The notes beneath the pieces were generated by a model. It did not search any database. It was not told where the DNA came from and saw only the letters and a program-made list of their open reading frames with translations. Positions 7,621 through 16,480 of a DNA stretch of 49,296 nucleotides are shown piece by piece. The DNA is from Pedobacter sp. BS3. Lineage in GTDB: Bacteria > Bacteroidota > Bacteroidia > Sphingobacteriales > Sphingobacteriaceae. The stretch is from NCBI RefSeq assembly GCF_008274585.1, contig NZ_VTRT01000011.1, positions 1 through 49,296 on the forward strand, in the 5' to 3' direction. Each line of letters starts with the position of its first letter. The first letter of the stretch is position 1. Both the position numbers and the translations under genes were made by a program.

Positions 7621-9252
7621 ATGCCCGCAAAATATGTTATTGGTATAGATTTCGGTACCGATTCGGTTAGAACCTTATTGGTGAATGCCCATACCGGGGA
7701 AGAAGCCGGATGTGCCGTTCATTATTATCCGCGATGGAAAGAAGGCAAATATTGTAATGCTGCTGTTTCACAATTCAGGCAGCATCCGCTGGATTACCTG
7801 GAAAGTATGGAAGCCTGTTTGCACGAGGTGCTGGCAGGCCTATCGCCGGAAGTGGTGAATAATATCACCGGTATTTCGGTAGATACTACGGGCTCATCGC
7901 CGGTAGCGGTTGATAAAAACGGGACACCACTGGCGCTTTTGCCTGAATTTTCGGAAAATCCCAATGCTATGTTTATTTTATGGAAAGACCATACGGCTAA
8001 TGCCGAGGCCGAAGAGATAAACAAGCTATGTCGCCGGTGGCATACGGATTATACCCGTTACTCAGGCGGAGCCTATTCGTCGGAATGGTTCTGGTCCAAA
8101 ATACTGCATACCCTGCGGGTGGATGAGCAGGTAAGGCAAAAAGCGTTTTCGTGGATGGAACATAGCGACTGGATGCCGGCTGTATTAACTGGTAATACCA
8201 ATCCGCTTACCGCGAAACGTAATCGCTGCGCCGCGGGGCACAAGGCCATGTGGCACGAGGAATTTGACGGTTTACCCGAAGAAGCATTCTGGAAAACGCT
8301 CGACCCCTTGTTAACCGGTTTAAGAAGCCGTCTTTACCAGGATACTCATACGGCCGATGAAGCCGCGGGAACAATTTCTGCCGAATGGGCGCACCGGCTC
8401 GGTTTACCGGAGCACGTTAAAATCGGCGTAGGCGCTATCGACGCACACTTTGGAGCTGTGGGCGCTTGCATAGAACCTTATTCGCTGGTAAAAGTAATGG
8501 GAACCTCAACCTGCGACATGCTGATAGCGCCGGCAGAAAAGCATAAAAATCATTGTGTGAAGGGAATTTGCGGTCAGGTTGATGGCTCCATTCTTCCCGG
8601 AATGCTGGGTATGGAAGCCGGTCAGTCGGCCTTTGGCGATGTCTATTTCTGGTTTAAGGAGCTGTTAAGTTTTCCGCTAAAGCAGCTATTAAAAGATAAA
8701 ATACCGGCCGAAACTCTTACAGCGGCGGCAGAAAATATACTGCCAGAATTGAATAAGCTGGCGGCAACGCTTCCGGTTACAGAAAAAGATGTGGTAGCCT
8801 TAGACTGGATTAACGGTCGCCGCACACCGGATGCAGACCTGACATTAACCGGTACCATTGCGGGTATCAGCTTAGGAACCGATGCCCCGCGAATTTTTAA
8901 GGCGCTGGTAGAAGCTACAGCCTTTGGCTCAAAGGCCATTGTTGAGCGTTTTAATGATGAGGGAGTCCCCGTCAAAAAGATAATCGCCTTGGGCGGCATC
9001 AGTAAGAAATCAGCCTTTGTGATGCAAACGCTGTCCAGCATTTTGAACCTGCCTATTGAAGTTATCCAAAGCGAGCAGGCTTGCGCATTAGGCGCCGCCA
9101 TGTTCGCGGCAACGGCAAGCGGCGTATATCCGGATATTCAGCAGGCGCAAAAAGCCATGTCGGGAGGAATTGAAACCGTATATTCGCCCGAAAAGGATAA
9201 AGTAGCGGTTTACGAAAAATTGTACGAGCGCTATAAACAGCTACAACATTAA
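7621..9252 (+). CDS. araB: Ribulokinase (FGGY family)
   Basis: 543-residue carbohydrate kinase that phosphorylates L-ribulose or a related ketose with ATP in the cytoplasm. The FGGY N-domain opens with YVIGIDFGTDSVRTLLVNA, the phosphate-1 motif in a form typical of AraB. The C-domain has VKVMGTSTCDMLIAP, VEATAFGSKAIVERF, IALGGISKKSAFVMQTLSS and CALGAAMFAATASGVY, covering the adenosine and connect motifs. Length fits ribulokinases. It follows the isomerase after a gap filled by a tandem repeat, and the sigma A gene starts only 45 nt downstream, so sugar catabolism and the sigma factor probably share a transcript. Kinase family is certain; ribulose preference rests on overall resemblance. Confidence 0.88.
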   Translation: MPAKYVIGIDFGTDSVRTLLVNAHTGEEAGCAVHYYPRWKEGKYCNAAVSQFRQHPLDYLESMEACLHEVLAGLSPEVVNNITGISVDTTGSSPVAVDKNGTPLALLPEFSENPNAMFILWKDHTANAEAEEINKLCRRWHTDYTRYSGGAYSSEWFWSKILHTLRVDEQVRQKAFSWMEHSDWMPAVLTGNTNPLTAKRNRCAAGHKAMWHEEFDGLPEEAFWKTLDPLLTGLRSRLYQDTHTADEAAGTISAEWAHRLGLPEHVKIGVGAIDAHFGAVGACIEPYSLVKVMGTSTCDMLIAPAEKHKNHCVKGICGQVDGSILPGMLGMEAGQSAFGDVYFWFKELLSFPLKQLLKDKIPAETLTAAAENILPELNKLAATLPVTEKDVVALDWINGRRTPDADLTLTGTIAGISLGTDAPRIFKALVEATAFGSKAIVERFNDEGVPVKKIIALGGISKKSAFVMQTLSSILNLPIEVIQSEQACALGAAMFAATASGVYPDIQQAQKAMSGGIETVYSPEKDKVAVYEKLYERYKQLQH

Positions 9253-9297
9253 AATAATAGGTATTATATTTATGGTTTAACCCAGAATTCTGCTCTC

Positions 9298-9837
9298 ATG
9301 AATATTCAATCCGACCAGCAGTTATTGCAACAGCTTAAAGCGGGTAGTTCCAGGGCTTATGATGCTATATTCCTGAAATACTATAAGCTGCTGTGTATTA
9401 ATGCCTATTTTTATCTTCACGATGAACAGGAAGCCAAAGACCTGGTACAGGCTTTTTTCCTGGAATTGTGGGAAAAGAAAATTTATATGCGGTTGGAGGG
9501 CGATATTAAAGGATATTTATACCGTTCCATACAAAATAGATGTTTGAATTATTTGCGAAAGCAGGAAACCAATACCAAAAAGCAATCCGAGCTGGTCAGT
9601 GATTTAGAAACCGAGTATATATTTGAGGAAGAAGACTCGTTGGAAGCGGTTTATGCCATGCTGAACGGTGCGTTCAGCGAGTTGCCCAACCAGCGTAAAG
9701 AAGCATTAAAGCTGGTTTATTTCCAGGATAAAAAGTACCAGGAAGCTGCCGATATTATGGGTATCAGCATCAATTCGCTGAAAACACATTTAAAAATCGG
9801 ATTAAAGAATCTACGCGAAATGCTGAATATCTTTTAA
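9298..9837 (+). CDS. ECF RNA polymerase sigma factor, FecI-like (sigma A)
   Basis: 179 residues. Region 2 is at about 20-85 (YDAIFLKYYKLLCINAYFYL, then EAKDLVQAFFLELWEK) and region 4 at about 125-175 (LPNQRKEALKLVYFQDKKYQ, then AADIMGISINSLKTHLKIGL). It is the promoter-recognition subunit expected to switch on the SusC operon at 13046 when released by the FecR protein encoded 41 nt downstream. Its own expression may come from the AraC-controlled promoter at 5753-5819 through the kinase gene, since only 45 nt separate them and no terminator is visible. Unlike the other two sigma factors here, it lacks a hydrophobic C-terminal tail. Confidence 0.92.
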   Translation: MNIQSDQQLLQQLKAGSSRAYDAIFLKYYKLLCINAYFYLHDEQEAKDLVQAFFLELWEKKIYMRLEGDIKGYLYRSIQNRCLNYLRKQETNTKKQSELVSDLETEYIFEEEDSLEAVYAMLNGAFSELPNQRKEALKLVYFQDKKYQEAADIMGISINSLKTHLKIGLKNLREMLNIF

Positions 9838-9878
9838 AAAAATTAACCTGAAATCCCCTCTTTATTGTATTACTACTA

Positions 9879-11018
9879 ATGACATCCGATTACGAGCATA
9901 TACGCCAGTTGTTTATGGAGAAGCTGGCCGGCACACTTAGTCCGGCAGATGAGCTCCGTTTACAGCAGTTACTGAATGCCGATGAGCGTAACCGGGCGTT
10001 GTGGCAATCGCTTGAAAAACAAAGTGCTAATATTGGTGCAGGCGATTTTCTCGATAAATTAGATACGGAGCATGATTTGTCAGCAATCAGGAAAACAATA
10101 CAGCAGCGTTCTGTAAAGCGGATACGTCCCTGGGTAATTTCGGCGGCCGCTATGTTGCTGGTTGTGCTGGGAATCAGCAGCTGGTTTTTATTGGTAAGGA
10201 AAAATCAGCCGGAGAAGATATTGGCTAAAAATACGGTTAAAAGTAGTTCTGAGCACGTCCAGTTGTTACTGGAAAACGGCGAAGCCGTGACGCTGGATAA
10301 AACCACGAAACATCGTGTTTTAACGTTGGGAAATGTGAAGTTTCAGACTTCCGGCAATACTTTGCAGACCGTAAGCGGCAGTAATCCCGAACAGCTGACC
10401 ACGCTTTCGGTTCCGGTAAAAGAAGATTTCCGGGTAACCTTGTCAGATGGTACGAAAGTGTGGCTGAACTCCATCTCAAAATTACGTTTCCCCGTACGCT
10501 TTACCGGGAAAACACGGGAAGTTTACCTGGAAGGGGAGGCCTATCTCGAAGTGGTCAAAGATGCCCAACATCCGTTTATTGTTCATACCGAACAATCGGA
10601 TATCCGTGTTTTAGGAACAAAATTCAATGTGAATACCTACCAGGCAGGCAGTATGAAAACCTCGCTGGTGGAAGGTTCTGTTTTGCTGACAGCTAAAAAC
10701 GGGAGTGCTACAAAGTTATCGCCGGGTTACCAATCGGTGTATACGAAAGATGGATTTAAAACAACATCTTTTGACGCGGATGAAGTGCTCTCGTGGATGG
10801 ATGGAGTCTATTACTTTCAGCATGTGCAGCTAAAGGAGCTGGAACCGGTAATTAGCCGTTGGTTCGGGCTTAATGTTGCATTTGATAATCCGGCATTGGG
10901 TGATATACGCTTATCCGGAATGATAGAAAAACAGCAACTGACCGGTTTTTTAAAAGACCTGGAAACGTCAAGCGATATTCAGTATACCATTTCCGGCAAT
11001 GTGCTTCATTTAAAGTAA
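9879..11018 (+). CDS. FecR-family anti-sigma factor (FecR A)
   Basis: 379-residue single-pass inner-membrane protein. The cytoplasmic N-terminus (about 1-85) would bind sigma A. A transmembrane helix follows at about 89-108 (ISAAAMLLVVLGISSWFLLV). The periplasmic part has the FecR domain (FRVTLSDGTKVWLNSISKLR, GEAYLEVVKDAQHPF, RVLGTKFNVNTY) and a C-terminal DUF4974 domain (YYFQHVQLKELEPVISRWF). In this family the periplasmic part contacts the N-terminal STN domain of the cognate SusC and relays substrate binding to the sigma factor. The usual order is FecI-FecR-SusC; here an ATPase gene and about 2 kb intervene before SusC. Confidence 0.92.
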   Translation: MTSDYEHIRQLFMEKLAGTLSPADELRLQQLLNADERNRALWQSLEKQSANIGAGDFLDKLDTEHDLSAIRKTIQQRSVKRIRPWVISAAAMLLVVLGISSWFLLVRKNQPEKILAKNTVKSSSEHVQLLLENGEAVTLDKTTKHRVLTLGNVKFQTSGNTLQTVSGSNPEQLTTLSVPVKEDFRVTLSDGTKVWLNSISKLRFPVRFTGKTREVYLEGEAYLEVVKDAQHPFIVHTEQSDIRVLGTKFNVNTYQAGSMKTSLVEGSVLLTAKNGSATKLSPGYQSVYTKDGFKTTSFDADEVLSWMDGVYYFQHVQLKELEPVISRWFGLNVAFDNPALGDIRLSGMIEKQQLTGFLKDLETSSDIQYTISGNVLHLK

Positions 11019-11229
11019 AAGTTATTATGTTCTTATCCGGGACTTCTTCGGGACTTGTTCGAGGCAGCTTCGGGAGAGTTCCCCAAATTTCCGAACGTGT
11101 CCCGAAGCAATACACTAAGTATCCCGGAGAAAGTTGATTTTATAGGCGCTGACGCACATCAGAAATTTTTTCATTAGGAGTATCGCTCAATTTTTACTTG
11201 TTTCAAGTCATTTTGCAAGGCTGATAATC
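11019..11229. other. Non-coding spacer with TTCGGGA-type short repeats
   Basis: No gene. The words GGGACTTCTTCGGGACTTGTTCG (11040-11062), GCAGCTTCGGGAG and the inverted form TCCCGAAGC (11100-11108) make an imperfect repeat set that can fold back, in keeping with an end-of-operon terminator for the sigma/FecR transcript. The rest shows no recognised element. Confidence 0.45.
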
Positions 11230-11314
11230 TTACACGTTCTTCGACAGCTCTTCGGGAAAAGTTTCGACTCCCTCATAACAGACCGGCTTAGTGTACTGAA
11301 TTCGGGGTATTACA
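11230..11314 (+). repeat. 85-bp direct repeat, left copy flanking the ATPase gene
   Basis: Aligns without gaps to 12802-12886. The central part, from CCCTCATAACAGACCGGCTT through AGTGTACTGAAT, is identical in both; the flanks TTACACGTTCT/TTACACATTCT and GGTATTACA/GGATGTTACA are similar. Overall identity is roughly 80% by eye. The pair brackets the ATPase gene and its promoter. Confidence 0.85.
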
Positions 11315-11509
11315 TAGCTGAGCAAAGTAGCAAAAACTATGGCTGCGCCTTTTGATTTAAAGTTTCTGTTAAGACAATTATACTTTTACTGCAAAGGCTA
11401 TCCGGATTAAAGGTCTGCTGAAGCTCAAATTATCAAGAATAGTTTTGACAAGAATACGTCATAACACCAAATTTGTACTTTCTAATTTTCTCCAATATGC
11501 TGATTTTTC

Positions 11510-11582
11510 GATTATAATCTAAAAATTAAGCCTAAAATTTTGATTGTAATCTAAAAATTACGCCTAAAATTTTGATTACAAT
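11510..11582 (+). repeat. Tandem 32-bp repeat upstream of ATPase gene
   Basis: Two units, 11510-11541 and 11542-11573, differ at two bases; a third partial unit (GATTACAAT) follows at 11574-11582. Each unit starts with GATTRTAATC and ends with CCTAAAATTTT. The end of unit 2 overlaps the -33 element of the promoter below, so the array could be an operator series. Confidence 0.85.
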
Positions 11583-11601
11583 TGGGGTTTACTTAGGTTT
11601 G
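11571..11601 (+). promoter_or_regulatory. Promoter of the ATPase gene
   Basis: TTTG at 11571-11574 and TAGGTTTG at 11594-11601 are separated by 19 nt, matching the Bacteroidota TTTG-N19-TAnnTTTG arrangement. The predicted start is near 11607, about 14 nt before the ATG at 11621. The ATPase gene is therefore probably transcribed independently of the surrounding sigma/FecR and SusCD genes. Confidence 0.72.
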
Positions 11602-11620
11602 AGTATTAGAATATGTAGCC

Positions 11621-12754
11621 ATGATACATAGGAATTTACAGCAAAGCATTATAGATACGTGCTTTAAAAGTAAGGTTATCTTGCTTTTGGGGGCTCGCCA
11701 GGTAGGAAAAACAACCTTGTTAAAAGAGGTTATAGCCCAAATTGGTGTTCCGTCTGTATGGTTAAATGCCGATGAAGCCGATGTTTTACAAGCCTTTGAA
11801 ACAGCAACCACCAGTACACAGCTTTTGCAACTGATTGGCACAAACAATAAGCTGGTTGTGATAGATGAAGCCCAACAAATTCCGGATATCGGCAGAAAGC
11901 TCAAGCTGATTTATGATACCCGGCCTGACATCCAGCTGATTGCTACCGGTTCGTCGTCTTTTGATTTGCAGGACAAAATGGCTGAGCCGCTCACAGGGCG
12001 AAAACGGACATTTTATCTATATCCGCTCAGTTACAGGGAAATTGCACAAAACCAATCTGTTTTAGAGGCAAGAAGACTGTTAGAAACACGCCTTATTTAC
12101 GGTTCTTATCCCGATGTGGTAAACCATCCGGGTACTGAAAAAAGTGTATTGACCGAAATTGCAGCCAGTTATCTATACAAAGACATTTTAAAACTGGATT
12201 ATATCCGCAAACCTGCCCATATAGAAAAATTATTACAGGCTCTGGCATTTCAGGTAGGAAGCGAGGTGAGTTACCACGAATTAGCGCAAACCATCGGGAA
12301 TATTGACACGACAACCGTAGAAAAATACATTGATTTGCTGGAAAAAGCATTTGTCATATTCAAACTTCCGGCCTTGAGCCGAAATTTGCGTAATGAAATC
12401 AAAAAAGGGAAAAAATATTATTTTTATGATAACGGCATACGCAACGTGCTGATAAGCAATTTCTCGGGTGTTGATTTAAGGTACGACAAAGGCGCTTTGT
12501 GGGAAAATTTCCTGATTTCTGAACGGATAAAAAACAACCATTACAAAGGCCTGTATGTAAATTCTTATTTTTGGCGAACACAAGATAAGGCCGAAATTGA
12601 TTACATTGAGGAAGCTAACGGCATTTTGAGTGCCTTTGAAATAAAGTGGAAAGCACAGAAAGTGCGTTTTGCCAATTCTTTTTTAGAAGCATATCCAAAT
12701 CATAGAACAGCAGTAGTTAGCCGGTCTGATTTTGAGCCTTTTATAGGAATGTAA
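11621..12754 (+). CDS. AAA family ATPase with DUF4143 domain
   Basis: 377 residues. Walker A is GARQVGKTT (24-32) and Walker B LVVIDE (78-83), with a sensor-like IQLIATGSSSF further on; this is the AAA_14 domain. The C-terminal half is DUF4143, a winged-helix/nuclease-like domain seen in this ATPase family (GALWENFLISERI and a nuclease-like FWRTQDKAEIDYI... AFEIKWKAQ). Such proteins are common, patchily distributed and of unknown function; a PD-(D/E)XK-like fold has been suggested for the tail, consistent with the E-I-D...E-I-K pattern here. It has its own promoter and is flanked by direct repeats, so it looks like an insertion into the polysaccharide locus rather than part of it. Confidence 0.9.
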   Translation: MIHRNLQQSIIDTCFKSKVILLLGARQVGKTTLLKEVIAQIGVPSVWLNADEADVLQAFETATTSTQLLQLIGTNNKLVVIDEAQQIPDIGRKLKLIYDTRPDIQLIATGSSSFDLQDKMAEPLTGRKRTFYLYPLSYREIAQNQSVLEARRLLETRLIYGSYPDVVNHPGTEKSVLTEIAASYLYKDILKLDYIRKPAHIEKLLQALAFQVGSEVSYHELAQTIGNIDTTTVEKYIDLLEKAFVIFKLPALSRNLRNEIKKGKKYYFYDNGIRNVLISNFSGVDLRYDKGALWENFLISERIKNNHYKGLYVNSYFWRTQDKAEIDYIEEANGILSAFEIKWKAQKVRFANSFLEAYPNHRTAVVSRSDFEPFIGM

Positions 12755-12801
12755 ATTTCCGGCATTATCCGCTAAACCCCCTCTTTCCAAGTTTAGCGAC
12801 C

Positions 12802-12886
12802 TTACACATTCTCCGACGCATCTTCGGGTAAGTTTTCAATACCCTCATAACAGACCGGCTTAGTGTACTGAATCTGGGATGTTACA
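12802..12886 (+). repeat. 85-bp direct repeat, right copy flanking the ATPase gene
   Basis: Partner of 11230-11314; same length, ungapped alignment. It lies 47 bp after the ATPase stop codon. The remaining sequence to the SusC start at 13046 is AT-rich and shows no TAnnTTTG element in a convincing position, as expected if an ECF sigma factor drives SusC. Confidence 0.85.
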
Positions 12887-13045
12887 AGTAATGAATGAGT
12901 GCTATTAGCTACTCAGCTATAATTTCTGCTTTCTGCTCAAATCTTATCTTTTCCACCTGCTCAACACATTTTAAATTAATTTAGATTCCCGTTCACCCGA
13001 ATTACTATATACTGTGTAATTACAGTAACTAATTAATTTATATTC

Positions 13046-16000
13046 ATGCAACAGATTTTACGAAAGTACCGGAAAGCTTCCTATGGAATATCGTTTTGCG
13101 TGTTACTTATGCTTCTGCTCTCTTCTAATGTGTATGCGCAGGAAAAAAATGAGCATAGGCTGATAACCGTTACAGGTAATAATATCACGCTGGCTAAAGC
13201 TTTTCAGCTCATTAAAAAAGAAACCGGGTTAACCGTTTTTTACAACAACTTGTTGTTAAACGACCAGGAAAGAATTACCGTGAACTTAAAAAAAGCATCG
13301 TTATCAGAGGTGCTTGACTTTTTACTTTCTGGTCGGAATATCAGTTATGAAATCCGGCGTGACCGGGTTATCGTTTTAACTAAGAAGGTTGTGACCGGTG
13401 CTTCTGTGAGCAACCCTTCAAAAAATGTGCTGGTGACAGGCAAAATTACTGATGAAAAAGGCGAACCGCTGGCAGGGGTAAGCATCAGGGTTAAAGGCAA
13501 AAATGTATCGGCCATATCTGATAGTAAAGGCACGTATAAGGTAACTGTCGTTAGTCCGGATGATATTCTGGTATTTGTATATATCGGGTTTGAAACGGTA
13601 GAGCGGAAAGTTGCCAATAGTGCACGGATAGATGTGGTTTTAAAACAAAAGATCACAGGTTTAGACCAGGTAGTAGTAATTGGCTACGGGGAGGTTAAAA
13701 GGAGCGATTTAACAGGGTCTGTAGGCGAGGTGAAAATGGCCGACCTGCAAAAGGCTCCTGTTCCTAATTTTGATCAGGCGCTTGCCGGGAGAATTGCGGG
13801 TGTGCAGGTGAGTTCAAATGAGGGTCAGCCTGGTTCCGGGGTTGATATAGTTATCAGAGGTGGAAATTCATTAACACAAAGCAATGCTCCGTTATATGTG
13901 ATAGATGGTTTTCCGATGGAAGATTTTTCCAGCTCTTCCTTAAATCCTGAAGATATTGAGTCTATTTCCGTACTAAAAGATGCTTCTGCAACAGCTATAT
14001 ATGGTTCGCGTGGTGCTAACGGAGTTATTATTATAGAAACCAAGAAAGGAAAAATAGGCCCGCCACAGGTAGCCTATCATGGCTATTTTGGTATTCAGGA
14101 GGCTACCAAAAGAATGAATATGATGAATCCCTATGAGTTTGTTAAATATCAGTATGAGATGAACGCAGAAGAAACAAATAAACTTTATTTTCAAAAGCCG
14201 GGGATGACTTTAGATGATTATAAGGGGGCAGACAATATAGATTGGCAATCGCTTCTGTTCAGAAGAGCCGCAATGCAAAATCATAATCTTTCTATAAGAG
14301 GTGCCACCAATGCTACAAAATACTCTTTTTCTGGATCATTATCCGATCAGGATGGAATAATTATAAACTCGGGATTTAATCGGGCACAGGGTAGAATCAC
14401 TGTTGAGCAGACCATTAGTAAAAAGCTAAAGGCTAATATCAATATTAATTATGCTAAAGATAAGAACTATGGCTCTTTAGCCTCCGAAATGAAGTCGAGT
14501 TCCAATTCTTACGCATCGTATTTAATGTATAGGATTTTGGGGTACAGACCTGTTGCTAATAATGTAGATATAATTGATAACCTGATAGACCCTGAAGATG
14601 AGGATGCTTTGTTTCTCATGAACCCCTTAATTTCCACAAAAAACGAAATTCGCCAGGAAACAAAGTCAGATTTGCTTATAAATTCGGGACTGAACTACAA
14701 TATCACCAATGAGCTTACCCTTAATGTCAGGGGCGGGTATAATCAACGGTTTGCCAAAAGTCAGTCATTTAACAATTCACAAACTTATAAAGGGTTTACA
14801 TCCAACTGGAATCCCAATGGAGCAAATGGAACTTATGGTGATATAGAACTAGGCATTTGGGTAAATGAGAATAGGCTTACCTACAAAAAGCGGCTGAATA
14901 AAGATCATTATATTGATGTTACAGCCGCCTTCACCATGCAGGGTGTTTCTTTAGAAAGCTTTGGATTTGAAATAGATAGAATTACAAATGAGGAATTAGG
15001 CATCAGGGCACTTGATTTTGGTATACCAAAGGATGTGCGATCTGTATTGTCTAAAAATACGTTGATGTCCTATTTAAGCAGGGTAAACTATAACCTAAAA
15101 TCAAAGTATTTATTCACCGCGTCTTTGCGGGCAGATGGTTCTTCGAAGTTCTCGCCGGGAAACAGATGGGGCGTATTTCCATCCGGCGCATTTGCGTGGC
15201 AAATGGGAAAAGAGAATTTTCTGAAGAATTCCAGGATTATTAATAATGCAAAATTGCGTTTAAGCTATGGTATTACAGGAAATAACAGAATTAGTGATTT
15301 TGCCCGGTTCCAGACACTTGCTATAGGCGATTATTATTCCTTTGGCAATGAAACTCCTCTTTACGCGGCTGTAATAAACAGTATGGGAAATCAGAACCTC
15401 AAATGGGAAAAGACGGCGCAGTTAGATTTAGGGTACGATATATCGTTGCTGCGAAACAGGGTAAATCTTACCATAGATGCTTATGACAAAACAACCAGTG
15501 ACTTACTGTTAAACGCTAATATGCCACTTGCCACAGGGTTTAATGCTGTTTATAAAAATGTAGGCAAGATTCGTAATACAGGTCTTGAGATTTCATTAAA
15601 TACGGTAAACGTTCAAAAAAAGGACTTTTCATGGGAGTCATCATTTAATATAAGCTTTAACAAGAATAAAATTCTGAAGTTGTCTGATGGGCAGTCAAAT
15701 ATACTGTCATGGGTAAACTTTACGGGCGATTATAACGGCTCATTTTCATACATAGCTAAAGTGGGCGGTCCGGCAGCATCCCTGTATGGTTATGTATGGG
15801 ATGGCAATTACCAGTATAGCGATTTTGATCTGATAGGAACATCGTACGTATTAAAAAAAGGTATCCCAACAAACGGCAATACAACCGTCCAGCCTGGCGA
15901 TATTAAGTATGTTGATTTTAATAAGGATGGTGTTGTCAATGAAAAAGACATGGTTCAGATTGGCCGGGGATTGCCGATACATTATGGAGGTTTTACCAAC

Positions 16001-16468
16001 AACTTTACTTACAGGGGATTTAGTTTAAACGTGTTTTTTCAATGGAGCTACGGAAATGACATTATAAATGCCAACAGGTTAGCTTTTGAAGGAAACATGG
16101 GCAACAGAATAAATCTTAACCAGTTTGCTTCTTATGAAAACAGGTGGACCCCCGATAATCCGACAAATGAGAATTTCCGGGTAGGAGGCTTCGGGCCAAA
16201 AGGTAGGTATTCAACAAAGATAATTGAGGATGGATCGTATTTAAGATTAAAGACGGTTCAGTTATCCTATGCTTTTCCTAAGAAATGGCGGGGGAAATTA
16301 AAATCATTAGAAGTATATGGTGCAGCACAGAATATATATACATGGACTAATTACTCAGGATATGATCCGGAAGTTTCTGTAAGGCAATCAACACTAACCC
16401 CTGGATTTGATTACTCCTCCTATCCAAGGAATCTGACCGTAACCGCAGGGGTAAAAGCAAATTTTTAA
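13046..16468 (+). CDS. SusC-type TonB-dependent outer-membrane transporter (SusC A)
   Basis: 1140 residues. Signal peptide about 1-32, ending SSNVYAQ. STN signalling domain at about 38-115 (ITLAKAFQLIKKETGLTVFY), the part that talks to FecR. Carboxypeptidase-regulatory-like domain at about 127-208 (VTGKITDEKGEPLAGVSIRV). The TonB plug follows from about 213 (VVVIGYGEVKRSDLTGSVGE; SVLKDASATAIYGSRGANGV), then a 22-strand-type barrel ending in ...TVTAGVKANF. It imports glycan fragments across the outer membrane with the SusD lipoprotein encoded 12 nt downstream. The STN domain together with upstream sigma/FecR genes marks it as a self-inducing transporter. Substrate not determinable. Confidence 0.95.
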   Translation: MQQILRKYRKASYGISFCVLLMLLLSSNVYAQEKNEHRLITVTGNNITLAKAFQLIKKETGLTVFYNNLLLNDQERITVNLKKASLSEVLDFLLSGRNISYEIRRDRVIVLTKKVVTGASVSNPSKNVLVTGKITDEKGEPLAGVSIRVKGKNVSAISDSKGTYKVTVVSPDDILVFVYIGFETVERKVANSARIDVVLKQKITGLDQVVVIGYGEVKRSDLTGSVGEVKMADLQKAPVPNFDQALAGRIAGVQVSSNEGQPGSGVDIVIRGGNSLTQSNAPLYVIDGFPMEDFSSSSLNPEDIESISVLKDASATAIYGSRGANGVIIIETKKGKIGPPQVAYHGYFGIQEATKRMNMMNPYEFVKYQYEMNAEETNKLYFQKPGMTLDDYKGADNIDWQSLLFRRAAMQNHNLSIRGATNATKYSFSGSLSDQDGIIINSGFNRAQGRITVEQTISKKLKANININYAKDKNYGSLASEMKSSSNSYASYLMYRILGYRPVANNVDIIDNLIDPEDEDALFLMNPLISTKNEIRQETKSDLLINSGLNYNITNELTLNVRGGYNQRFAKSQSFNNSQTYKGFTSNWNPNGANGTYGDIELGIWVNENRLTYKKRLNKDHYIDVTAAFTMQGVSLESFGFEIDRITNEELGIRALDFGIPKDVRSVLSKNTLMSYLSRVNYNLKSKYLFTASLRADGSSKFSPGNRWGVFPSGAFAWQMGKENFLKNSRIINNAKLRLSYGITGNNRISDFARFQTLAIGDYYSFGNETPLYAAVINSMGNQNLKWEKTAQLDLGYDISLLRNRVNLTIDAYDKTTSDLLLNANMPLATGFNAVYKNVGKIRNTGLEISLNTVNVQKKDFSWESSFNISFNKNKILKLSDGQSNILSWVNFTGDYNGSFSYIAKVGGPAASLYGYVWDGNYQYSDFDLIGTSYVLKKGIPTNGNTTVQPGDIKYVDFNKDGVVNEKDMVQIGRGLPIHYGGFTNNFTYRGFSLNVFFQWSYGNDIINANRLAFEGNMGNRINLNQFASYENRWTPDNPTNENFRVGGFGPKGRYSTKIIEDGSYLRLKTVQLSYAFPKKWRGKLKSLEVYGAAQNIYTWTNYSGYDPEVSVRQSTLTPGFDYSSYPRNLTVTAGVKANF

Positions 16469-16480
16469 CGATTAAAATCA

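Noticed and set aside
12887-13045. A shared sigma-dependent promoter upstream of the two SusC genes
   Set aside because: The upstream regions 12887-13045 and 33001-33110 were compared by eye and no common motif of useful length was found.
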